This document shows, in pieces, positions 16,425 to 23,957 of a stretch of DNA of 62,342 bases (positions within the stretch are counted from its first letter, which is position 1; every line of letters begins with the position of its first letter). Origin of the DNA: Pseudobutyrivibrio sp. GTDB lineage: Bacteria; Bacillota; Clostridia; Lachnospirales; Lachnospiraceae. The stretch lies in contig JAILGH010000028.1 in assembly GCA_024697025.1 (NCBI GenBank), positions 1 to 62,342 on the forward strand. Reading direction: 5' to 3'. The notes beneath the pieces are model-generated. The model had not been told where the DNA came from, searched no databases, and saw only the letters and a list, made by a program, of their open reading frames with translations. Both the position numbers and the translations under genes were made by a program.

Positions 16425-17153
16425 TTATTTAATCACATCAAATCCGATAACTTCTCCTTCTCCCATATCATCGAACATTTTGTTTACCATGTCCTCTGGT
16501 TCACCTATTTCTGAGCCGTCGGAGTAATTGTCGATTCTATCATAGTTGTAAGAACTATTTCCTGCTGAGTCGTATTCTACTGCGCCATGCTCAATCATCA
16601 ACACCCTGTCATCCACTATCATATATTTTGCAATCCAATGATTAGATGCAGACATGAGCTTGCCATCCTTAATTGCAAGTGGGTAAGCTGTTCCACCAGA
16701 ACACACCTTGCCGGCCTCCAAAGGTACCCCATCTTTATATATAAAGATTGTTCCGTCAATTGCGGCCATATTGCCATCTAGATTGTCGTAGGTTGAACTA
16801 CAAACTATCAACGCATCCACACCTTCGATATTGATATTTGCATAACCCATTCCTGCTGTTAATTTCTCATCAACAATCTGCGTAAAAGTATCACAGCCCT
16901 CTATATCGATGGCTGGAGCATTCTCTTTGGCATAATTTATAATCGCCGCCTCCGAATCCTCTTCCTCGAGGGCATCGGCTATTATAGTGCCTTCATCATT
17001 TTCTGGGAACTCTATATCACCAAAAGTTACATCTACATCATCTTCGTAATCATCTTGCTTGTCATTTGATGAATTTCCACAAGCAACCACGATTAGTACC
17101 AAAATTATGATTAACGAAGAAGCAAATAATTTTTGAATTACTGAATTTTTCAT
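16425..17153 (-). CDS. Lipoprotein of unknown function
   Basis: A 242-residue exported lipoprotein. A long hydrophobic signal (about residues 8-25) ends in VVAC, the lipobox cysteine, then an acidic, low-complexity linker (NSSNDKQDDYEDDVDV). The folded part, from about residue 60, resembles no family I know; it is beta-rich by eye. A minus-strand promoter fits upstream: TTGCAA (17245-17250) and TATAAT (17221-17226), spacer 18. It is probably co-transcribed with the downstream lipoprotein at 15744. Confidence 0.7.
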   Translation of the reverse strand: MKNSVIQKLFASSLIIILVLIVVACGNSSNDKQDDYEDDVDVTFGDIEFPENDEGTIIADALEEEDSEAAIINYAKENAPAIDIEGCDTFTQIVDEKLTAGMGYANINIEGVDALIVCSSTYDNLDGNMAAIDGTIFIYKDGVPLEAGKVCSGGTAYPLAIKDGKLMSASNHWIAKYMIVDDRVLMIEHGAVEYDSAGNSSYNYDRIDNYSDGSEIGEPEDMVNKMFDDMGEGEVIGFDVIK

Positions 17154-17371
17154 ACCTCAACCTCCGAATCCATTTTCTTTCAACAATATTACAGCCGACT
17201 TTTTCGCATTATATACCCTGATTATAGATTCCTGTCTATTAATGTTGCAATAGCTGTCACAAAATCAGCACATTATTCTATGGAGTTATCATATAATTTA
17301 TATGTTAATCTTGTATGTTGCCAAGTTGAATAGTATATTGATTTTTAAAGGAAACAAAAAGGAGAGCGGCG

Positions 17372-17713
17372 ATGCACGAACTTGCAATTACAGAATATGT
17401 TTTTAAATTAGTTTCAAAACAGGCTAAAGCCAACAACGTCCACAAGGTCAGCAAGATTCATCTTGAGATAGGGGACCAATGCGATTATGTGCCTGAAATA
17501 ATAGAAGAATATTTACAGGTGATGAGTGAAGGAACACCTCTTGAAGGTGTTAAAGTTGACGCCACAGTCAAAGAATCTACCGTCATTTGCAAGGACTGCG
17601 GTGCCACTTTTACACGTCATGAATTTACAGATAGCTGCCCTAAATGTGGCAGCCAAAATTTGCGTTTAAATCGCTGCACCGATTTTATCGTGCAGAAAAT
17701 AGAAGCAGAATAA
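17372..17713 (+). CDS. hypA: Hydrogenase nickel incorporation protein HypA
   Basis: A 113-residue nickel chaperone beginning MHE, the conserved nickel-binding N-terminus (H2). The zinc site is two CxxC pairs: CKDCG near residue 73 and CPKCG near residue 90. It delivers nickel to the [NiFe] large subunit, normally with the GTPase HypB. The binding site AAAGGAGAG lies a few bases upstream. A TATAAT box at 17292-17297 may be its -10. It is the only plus-strand gene of the hydrogenase island and converges on hypF, 42 bp away. No hypB follows it. Confidence 0.93.
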   Translation: MHELAITEYVFKLVSKQAKANNVHKVSKIHLEIGDQCDYVPEIIEEYLQVMSEGTPLEGVKVDATVKESTVICKDCGATFTRHEFTDSCPKCGSQNLRLNRCTDFIVQKIEAE

Positions 17714-17755
17714 AATTTATTTATCTATTTTTCTTTATAGGATATTACAAGGCTA

Positions 17756-20089
17756 TTACCTATTTATCAAAAAAGCTTGCCCAAGACAAATTCCTCCATC
17801 TCCTGGAGGCAGCTGCTCTGCTATGTAAACCTTGTAGTTTTTTGATTCTAATTTATCTATTGTCTGTTCCAATAGGATTCGATTAAGGAATGTTCCTCCT
17901 GAAAGCACGACCTGATTTATTTTATTTTCGTCTGCTATGGCAACTATATAATCAGCTACAGCATTGATAAATCCGCGCGCTATCTTGGCCTTATCTTCTC
18001 CGGCGGATATCGCATATACGATATCCGCAAACAGGGATTTAGTATCCCCATCCCTTGGTAAGGATAGTTGATAGAATTCCTCTGTTGTAGCGGCAAGATT
18101 TTCCAATTCTATTGGCGCTTGGCCTTCATAACTATTGTAGTGACACACATCAAGTAATGTAGATACTGCATCAAACAATCTGCCCATAGAAGTTGATTCC
18201 ACAACATTTATATTGTTATCTATTGCAGCCATTATTAATGAAATATCATCAGCTCCTACAGCCTTAATTAATGTATTATCACTAGCTTGTGTAATTTTAT
18301 CTCTATCGTTTTCATTAATTATGCTTAATTGCTCTGATAAAGCAATTCCATTTCCATAAAGCATCGCTGCCAATATAGTATCGCAGTTCTTGGCTCCTTC
18401 ATCACCGCCAATTAATTTCACAGGCTTTAGATGCGCCACTCTCTCCATTGAGCCTTCCCCATCCCAAGTAAAGACTTCACTTCCCCATATTGTACCATCC
18501 TCACCAAAACCAGTTCCATCAAAGGCAAAGCCTAGAACTGGCCCTTTAATCTTATGCTCGGCAATTACAGCCGCAACATGAGCCTTGTGATGTTGAACCA
18601 AAGCAACATTTTGCCCTTTAGTCTGGCCACTTTCCTTGGCTGATGCATAATCTTGCTCTACACACTTCCTACTAAAATACGAAGGATGCAAATCTGCCAC
18701 CGCAGCCTTAGGCTTAAATCCAAAGATTTCTGCCATGGCCTTCTTTTCATTTCGATAGAAATTTTGACAGCTTACCGATTCTAAATCCCCTAAATATTGG
18801 CTCACATAAGCTAATCCATTTTTCACGTAGCAAAAGCTGGACTTAAGATCTCCTCCAGCAGCAAATATTTCGCCAGTTATATCCACAGCAATAGGACTTG
18901 GAACATGGCCTCGACCTCTACGAATAAACTGAGTCCTTCCTTGCACCACCTTCATTACCGAATCATCCATTGGACGTAAAATCCGCCTATCGTGACAGAG
19001 AATGCCCAAAGGAACATCCTTCATCTCCTGAGAATGACTTCTTTCCTCTAGCCATGCAAGCATCTTATCATTGTCTATTTCAAGCACATCACCACTTGCA
19101 TTTCCACTGGTCATTATAATTGGCCCGCACTCCTTTGCCAGAAGAATCTGAACTGGATTGCAAGGCAGCATTGCCCCAATATCTGGACTTGTTAAGCACA
19201 CTCTAGACGACAACTCTTTGCCTTCTTTCCTACGCTTTAATAGCACAATTGGCCTTGCAGGGGACTGCAAAAGTTCAACCTCCTTAGCGTCTACAAAACA
19301 GAACTCTCTGATCTGCTCAATATCCTCAAACATCACAGCAAATGCCTTTGCTTCTCTATGCTTTAACGCTCTAAGAGAAGCTACAGCTCTATCGTCAAAA
19401 GGATTACACACTAAATGAAATCCACCTATATCTTTAACAGCCAGTATGCCACCTTTTTTTATTAAATCAACCGCCTGATTTATGGCATTTTTATCGGTAT
19501 TTTTAGCCGAATTAATGCTTAAAAATGACAGTTTTGGACCGCAATTATGGCATCCAATGGTCTGGGCATGACGTCTTATGTCATATTTACTAGTATATTC
19601 AGACTGGCAATCAGGACACATTTCAAAGTCAGCCATAGTAATCGTCTCTCGATCATATGGCAACTTTTCAACAATAGAATACCTTGGTCCACATATCGTG
19701 CAACTAATAAAAGGATGCAAAAATCTGCGGTTATTCTCATCCAATAATTCCCTTTTACATGTATCGCAAGTTGCAATATCCGCAGGAATCAAAGGCAGAT
19801 TCATCGCCCCATCATCATCTGACTCCACGATCTGAAATCCCTTACCCTCAAACTGTGGCAAGCCCTCTACCTCAATATCCGTCACAAATCCACCTGTTGG
19901 CACATCAGCAAAAAGCCTGTGGTAAAACTCCTCCAAATCCTCACTTCTGCCACAAGCCAACACCGTCACAATACCTCCGGTATTCCTGACCCATCCATCT
20001 ATATTCAGTTCCTCAGCCAGCCTAGCTACAAAGGGACGAAAACCAATCCCCTGCACCAGGCCTTTCACAGTATACTTTCTAGTTTCCAT
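17756..20089 (-). CDS. hypF: Carbamoyltransferase HypF
   Basis: A 777-residue enzyme that makes carbamoyl-AMP from carbamoyl phosphate and transfers the group to HypE, supplying CN ligands. Domains in order: acylphosphatase-like (1-90, GLVQGIGFRPFV), zinc-finger region with paired CxxC motifs (CDTC, CTIC, CPDC, CHNC; about 105-190), YrdC-like (about 205-380) and the Kae1-like carbamoyltransferase domain (about 385-777) with HHKAHVAAV and a late VLSGGTFLNR motif. Full length and intact. Its AAGGA binding site lies at the outer end of the large palindrome (20102-20667), 11 nt before the start. Confidence 0.95.
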   Translation of the reverse strand: METRKYTVKGLVQGIGFRPFVARLAEELNIDGWVRNTGGIVTVLACGRSEDLEEFYHRLFADVPTGGFVTDIEVEGLPQFEGKGFQIVESDDDGAMNLPLIPADIATCDTCKRELLDENNRRFLHPFISCTICGPRYSIVEKLPYDRETITMADFEMCPDCQSEYTSKYDIRRHAQTIGCHNCGPKLSFLSINSAKNTDKNAINQAVDLIKKGGILAVKDIGGFHLVCNPFDDRAVASLRALKHREAKAFAVMFEDIEQIREFCFVDAKEVELLQSPARPIVLLKRRKEGKELSSRVCLTSPDIGAMLPCNPVQILLAKECGPIIMTSGNASGDVLEIDNDKMLAWLEERSHSQEMKDVPLGILCHDRRILRPMDDSVMKVVQGRTQFIRRGRGHVPSPIAVDITGEIFAAGGDLKSSFCYVKNGLAYVSQYLGDLESVSCQNFYRNEKKAMAEIFGFKPKAAVADLHPSYFSRKCVEQDYASAKESGQTKGQNVALVQHHKAHVAAVIAEHKIKGPVLGFAFDGTGFGEDGTIWGSEVFTWDGEGSMERVAHLKPVKLIGGDEGAKNCDTILAAMLYGNGIALSEQLSIINENDRDKITQASDNTLIKAVGADDISLIMAAIDNNINVVESTSMGRLFDAVSTLLDVCHYNSYEGQAPIELENLAATTEEFYQLSLPRDGDTKSLFADIVYAISAGEDKAKIARGFINAVADYIVAIADENKINQVVLSGGTFLNRILLEQTIDKLESKNYKVYIAEQLPPGDGGICLGQAFLINR

Positions 20090-20101
20090 ATATTTTTAAT
20101 C

Positions 20102-20667
20102 CTTCCCCGGGGGCGGCTCAGACCGCCTCCTAGGTTGCCCCATTATGTCGCATAAATATTTTGTTTTTCTAATGTGCAATCATCACATCTAAACAGCATA
20201 TGTCTTTTACACGGATGGACAATTTTGCATCGGCTTCTTTTTCCCAGCAGACACTCCTAAATTATAACAGAATGGATTTCATCTTTCATAATTTGCATTT
20301 GGGTGATTTTGGAATGAGCATAGTAAAATAGCAGCTGATTTTGCACAGTATAAACACGCCGAGCCAGGACGGCGAGGCGAGCCCGAAAATGAGAATGGAC
20401 TCGATTTAGAGGGCGATGCTTATACTGACAAAATCTGCTGCGTTATTTTACTTAGCGAATGGAACATGAACCCAAGTGCATATTATGAAAATGAAATCCA
20501 TATTATTAACACAATGTGTCCGCTCCAAAAAGAATCCTTGCAAAATAATTCATCCGAGTACAAAGACACATGCTAGATGTTCTGATTTTGCACAAAGAAA
20601 AACTAAAAATATTCGCTCAATTATAATGGGGCTCCCTAGGAGGTGGCCTGAGCCAGCCCCGGGGAAG
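20102..20667. repeat. Giant imperfect palindrome between echF and hypF
   Basis: The whole gap is one inverted repeat. The left arm (20102-20360) and right arm (20412-20667) are complementary over their full lengths with scattered mismatches and few indels. Outer ends match as CTTCCCCGGGG, then CTCCTAGG, CCCCATTAT, GTGCAA, GGATTTCAT, AGTAAAAT and AGTATAA toward the centre. The central 51 bp (20361-20411) are not part of the duplex and carry GC-rich sequence. Outward, TTTTAA near 20095 and 20672 suggests the symmetry may extend slightly. As RNA it would form a hairpin of about 255 bp. Family unknown. Confidence 0.9.
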
Positions 20668-20692
20668 CCCTTAAAATTGTTGATATTTGAAA

Positions 20693-21115
20693 TTATGCTT
20701 GCTCGGTTGGTGCAGGGGCCGGTTTAGCGGCGTCTGCTGGAGCAGCTGGCTTGGCAGCTGGTTTTGGTGGCTCGTAAGGAACCTCAACGGAGTAAGCGAA
20801 CTTTTCTGGCCCTGGCTCTTGATAACCTGGGATAATTGATAGACACTTCTTTGGGCATTTTTCTGCGCAATATCCACACTGAATGCAGTCAAAGCGGTTG
20901 ATTGTCCATGTTTTGCCAGCTCTGTCCACATTAATTGCTCCTGGAGGGCAGCTGCGCATACACATACCACAAAGGATGCACTGATCTTTGTCTATCTCAA
21001 TATGACCTCTTGTTCTTTCAGGATACTCTTTAGGTTGAAATGGATATTGTGTCGTAGCGGGTTTAGAAAAGAGGTTCTTAAAAACTTGTTTTGTAAATGG
21101 TAATATCTGTCCCAT
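20693..21115 (-). CDS. echF: Ech hydrogenase subunit F (two [4Fe-4S] ferredoxin)
   Basis: A 140-residue NuoI-like subunit carrying electrons from ferredoxin to the small subunit. Two classic cluster motifs are visible: CILCGMCMRSCPPGAI near residues 47-62 and CIQCGYCAEKCPKKC near 77-91. The last 30 residues are rich in Pro and Ala (KPAAKPAAPAD), an unusual flexible tail. It is the last gene of the ech operon, 44 bp after echE. The giant palindrome starts about 26 bp past its stop. Confidence 0.92.
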   Translation of the reverse strand: MGQILPFTKQVFKNLFSKPATTQYPFQPKEYPERTRGHIEIDKDQCILCGMCMRSCPPGAINVDRAGKTWTINRFDCIQCGYCAEKCPKKCLSIIPGYQEPGPEKFAYSVEVPYEPPKPAAKPAAPADAAKPAPAPTEQA

Positions 21116-21159
21116 CTAATTACACTCCTTTACATATTTATCAAACTAACGCTTTGAAA

Positions 21160-22239
21160 TTATCGTTCAGTACAACTGATACATGGATCTATAGTAAGAA
21201 CCAAAAGCGGAACATCACCATACTGGCATCCCTGCAAGGTCTGAGTCAAGGCAGGAATATTTGCAAAGGTAGGAGTGCGGACTCTAAATCTATCCAAGAA
21301 CTTTGTTCCGTTAGCTCTTACATGATAAAATGCCTCTCCTCTTGGCTGCTCAACACGGATAAATGATTCTCCATTTGGCATACCAGTAACCTTAGTGTTA
21401 ATTTCAGTGTCAGGAATCTTAGCTACACACTGACGGATGATTTCGATGGACTGGAAAATCTCTCCAATACGAACCTCACATCTTGCATAGCTATCACACT
21501 TATTGCTTGTAATTACTTCAAAATCAAGGTCGTTGTAGGCTGCGTATCCATTCTTGCGCATATCTACATTGATTCCTGATGCACGCATCATAGGACCAAC
21601 GGCACCACGGCGGATTGCATCCTCGCCTGAAATAATACCTACATCAACAAGGCGGCTCTTTACTGTGTAGTCGTTTAGGAAAATGCTTGTTGTCTCACGA
21701 ATTTCCTTTTCCATGTCGTTAAGTTGGCTAACAAAATCATTTAGCATGTCCTGAGGCATATCCTTTAACACACCACCGATTGTGTTTACCGAAAAGATAA
21801 CTCTACCGCCAGTAGAAGCTTCAAACATATCAAGAATCTTTTCACGAAGTCTCCAAGAGTGCATGAAAAGTGATTCAAATCCGAAACCATCGGCAAGTAA
21901 TCCAAGCCACAATAAATGAGAATGTAATCTACTCATCTCAGCCCAGATTGTACGTAAATAATCTGCACGTCGAGGCACCTCTACATTCATGATCTCCTCA
22001 AGTGCCATGCAGTAACCCATGCCGTGCATGAATGAACAAATACCGCATATACGTTCCGCAACATATACCATCTCATTAAAGTCCTTCTTGCTTGTAAGAC
22101 TTTCAAGACCTCTATGGATGAAACCGATAGAAGGAATTGCGGCAAGTACCTTCTCATCCTCCAAAACTAAATCCAAATGTATTGGCTCTGGAAGAACAGG
22201 ATGTTGAGGGCCATAAGGCACAATACTTCTTTTTCCCAT
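21160..22239 (-). CDS. echE: Ech [NiFe] hydrogenase large subunit
   Basis: A 359-residue catalytic subunit of a group 4 membrane-bound hydrogenase, related to NuoD of complex I. The four nickel-ligand cysteines are present: C65 and C68 (ERICGICS) and C353 and C356 (DPCISCTER at the very end). No extension follows the last motif, so maturation would not need the usual endopeptidase, in agreement with known Ech enzymes. It would reduce protons with ferredoxin electrons coupled to ion pumping, or run the reverse. The start is 1 bp after the echD stop. Confidence 0.95.
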   Translation of the reverse strand: MGKRSIVPYGPQHPVLPEPIHLDLVLEDEKVLAAIPSIGFIHRGLESLTSKKDFNEMVYVAERICGICSFMHGMGYCMALEEIMNVEVPRRADYLRTIWAEMSRLHSHLLWLGLLADGFGFESLFMHSWRLREKILDMFEASTGGRVIFSVNTIGGVLKDMPQDMLNDFVSQLNDMEKEIRETTSIFLNDYTVKSRLVDVGIISGEDAIRRGAVGPMMRASGINVDMRKNGYAAYNDLDFEVITSNKCDSYARCEVRIGEIFQSIEIIRQCVAKIPDTEINTKVTGMPNGESFIRVEQPRGEAFYHVRANGTKFLDRFRVRTPTFANIPALTQTLQGCQYGDVPLLVLTIDPCISCTER

Positions 22240-22240
22240 C

Positions 22241-22603
22241 TTACTCGCCCTCCTTTTCGATAAATGGTGTCTCTACGTCTATACGATATAGCTTATCGTG
22301 TAAATCCACCTTGATATTTTCTACATTGAGCCCCCATAGCTCATGCATTTCGTTTTCATAATAAATTGCTGCCTTATATACACGAGAAATAGATGGAATC
22401 TCTTCCTCTTTTTCAGCAATCAATCTAAAGTTTGCAATCTCATATCCATTGGCAAAAGAATATGTAACCTCATAATGATTCTCTGCTTTTGGATAGCTAC
22501 AACAGATTTGACAAAGTCTCCAAAGTGCATTTTTCTTTTCCATGATAACCTGTAGGAGCTCTGCCTTATCAATTAAATATAAATCTTTTCCTATCTCTTG
22601 CAT
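22241..22603 (-). CDS. echD: Ech hydrogenase subunit D (NuoC-like)
   Basis: A 120-residue hydrophilic subunit matching the 30-kDa subunit family of complex I (NuoC). The late motif (YENEMHELWGLNVEN) corresponds to the ERE(V/A)WD-type signature of the family. It has no cofactor of its own and helps join large and small subunits. It sits between echC and echE with near-zero spacing and has a GGAGG binding site. Confidence 0.88.
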   Translation of the reverse strand: MQEIGKDLYLIDKAELLQVIMEKKNALWRLCQICCSYPKAENHYEVTYSFANGYEIANFRLIAEKEEEIPSISRVYKAAIYYENEMHELWGLNVENIKVDLHDKLYRIDVETPFIEKEGE

Positions 22604-22612
22604 GATACCCTC

Positions 22613-23053
22613 CTACTTCCTTTCAGATGCAGCAAGCGCTGCTGCCTTCTCTTTGAACAGAGCTACACCTTTAACAACTCCATCAATTATAGACTCTGGT
22701 CTAGCCGCACACCCCGGAACATAAATATCTACAGGGATTACCGTATCGGCACCTCCCTTAATGTTGTAGCACTCCTTAAAGATACCACCTGTGCAAGCAC
22801 ATGTGCCTACAGCTATAACGACCTTTGGCTGTGGCATCTGCTCGTAAATCTGCTTAACAACATCAGCGTTCTGTGAATTGATACCTCCTGTAATAAGGAA
22901 AATATCGGCGTGCATAGGATTACCAGTATTGATGACACCAAAGCGTTCAACGTCATAAACTGGTGTGGTACATGCCAGAACCTCTATATCACATCCATTA
23001 CAACTACTTCCATCATAATGAAGTAGCCATGGGGATTTATGAATTGTACTCAT
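22613..23053 (-). CDS. echC: Ech hydrogenase small subunit (NuoB-like)
   Basis: A 146-residue subunit holding the proximal [4Fe-4S] cluster. Ligand motifs are CNGCDIE near residues 18-21, GTCACTGG in the middle and VPGCAARPE near the end. It passes electrons between EchF and the EchE active site. I prefer ATG at 23053, 8 nt after GGAGG; the upstream in-frame TTG at 23068 overlaps the binding site itself. It follows echB closely. Confidence 0.93.
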   Translation of the reverse strand: MSTIHKSPWLLHYDGSSCNGCDIEVLACTTPVYDVERFGVINTGNPMHADIFLITGGINSQNADVVKQIYEQMPQPKVVIAVGTCACTGGIFKECYNIKGGADTVIPVDIYVPGCAARPESIIDGVVKGVALFKEKAAALAASERK

Positions 23054-23072
23054 TTCATTTTCCTCCAACTAT

Positions 23073-23957
23073 CTAAGAATTTGCTCTAATAATCTCTAAC
23101 AAGAATAGGTTCATGCCAGCAGCTATAATTGTTACGCCCCAGGCAAGCTTTAGCATCAACTGCCATTTTACTCTCGCCGAAGTATTATCAATGACGATTT
23201 CCAAGAACCATACCACAAGAGCTGCTACAATTGCGCCAATCAATGAAAGTGGATTGTTATTTAAGAAGAATAATCCGATTATTCCGTATAAAATTGCACT
23301 TTCATACCACTCTGCAAGCGTTACCATGGCATATTCTTTTCCCACCATTTCTGCTGTAACACCCTTTACAACCTCCTGGTGTGCATGGTGTGATGTAGAA
23401 ATATCAAATGGTGATTTTCTAAATTTGATAGTGAGGATAAATACAAATCCTACAAAAAATCCTGGCAAATAAATAATATTTGCAACAGACGACTTGGCGA
23501 TAATATCAGATACATTAAAGGTACCTGCTGCCAAGTAAAATCCTACGGCAACCAATAATTCCATTGGCTCACAGGACATCATCTGCACCAACTCACGGTG
23601 AGTTCCCTGTGAAGAAAATGGTGAATGTGTTGCTGTAGATGCCAAAATCAAAAACATTGCTGCTGTAGAAATAGCAAATACTACAAGCAAAATATCAAAG
23701 CCAGCAAAGAAGATAATTCCTGAAAGAATCATCAAAGCCAAATATGAGCGAATCATAAATAGCTGTGTCTTGTTTGCTGTCAAAAACTCTTTTTCAAAAA
23801 GCTTTTTTAAATCGTAAAATGGCTGTAAAACAGAAGGTCCTTTGCGGCCCTGCATACGTGCAGATATCTTTCTATCAAAGCCATCTAATAATCCGATAAT
23901 TATAGGAGCAAGCAAAATGTAGCATCCTGCAATTATCATTCGTGTACTAACTGCCAT
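23073..23957 (-). CDS. echB: Ech hydrogenase membrane subunit B (NuoH-like)
   Basis: A 294-residue integral membrane protein with about eight helices. Family motifs are GRKGPSVLQPFYDLKKLF near residue 37 and the RKSPFDISTSHHAHQEVVKG loop, which contacts the hydrophilic arm. It links redox chemistry to ion movement. Its start overlaps the last base of echA, suggesting coupled translation. Confidence 0.93.
   Translation of the reverse strand: MAVSTRMIIAGCYILLAPIIIGLLDGFDRKISARMQGRKGPSVLQPFYDLKKLFEKEFLTANKTQLFMIRSYLALMILSGIIFFAGFDILLVVFAISTAAMFLILASTATHSPFSSQGTHRELVQMMSCEPMELLVAVGFYLAAGTFNVSDIIAKSSVANIIYLPGFFVGFVFILTIKFRKSPFDISTSHHAHQEVVKGVTAEMVGKEYAMVTLAEWYESAILYGIIGLFFLNNNPLSLIGAIVAALVVWFLEIVIDNTSARVKWQLMLKLAWGVTIIAAGMNLFLLEIIRANS

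Noticed and set aside
20476..20727. 83-codon plus-strand ORF in the echF-hypF gap
   Set aside because: It lies in the right arm of the palindrome, has no binding site, overlaps echF on the other strand and shows no protein-like features.
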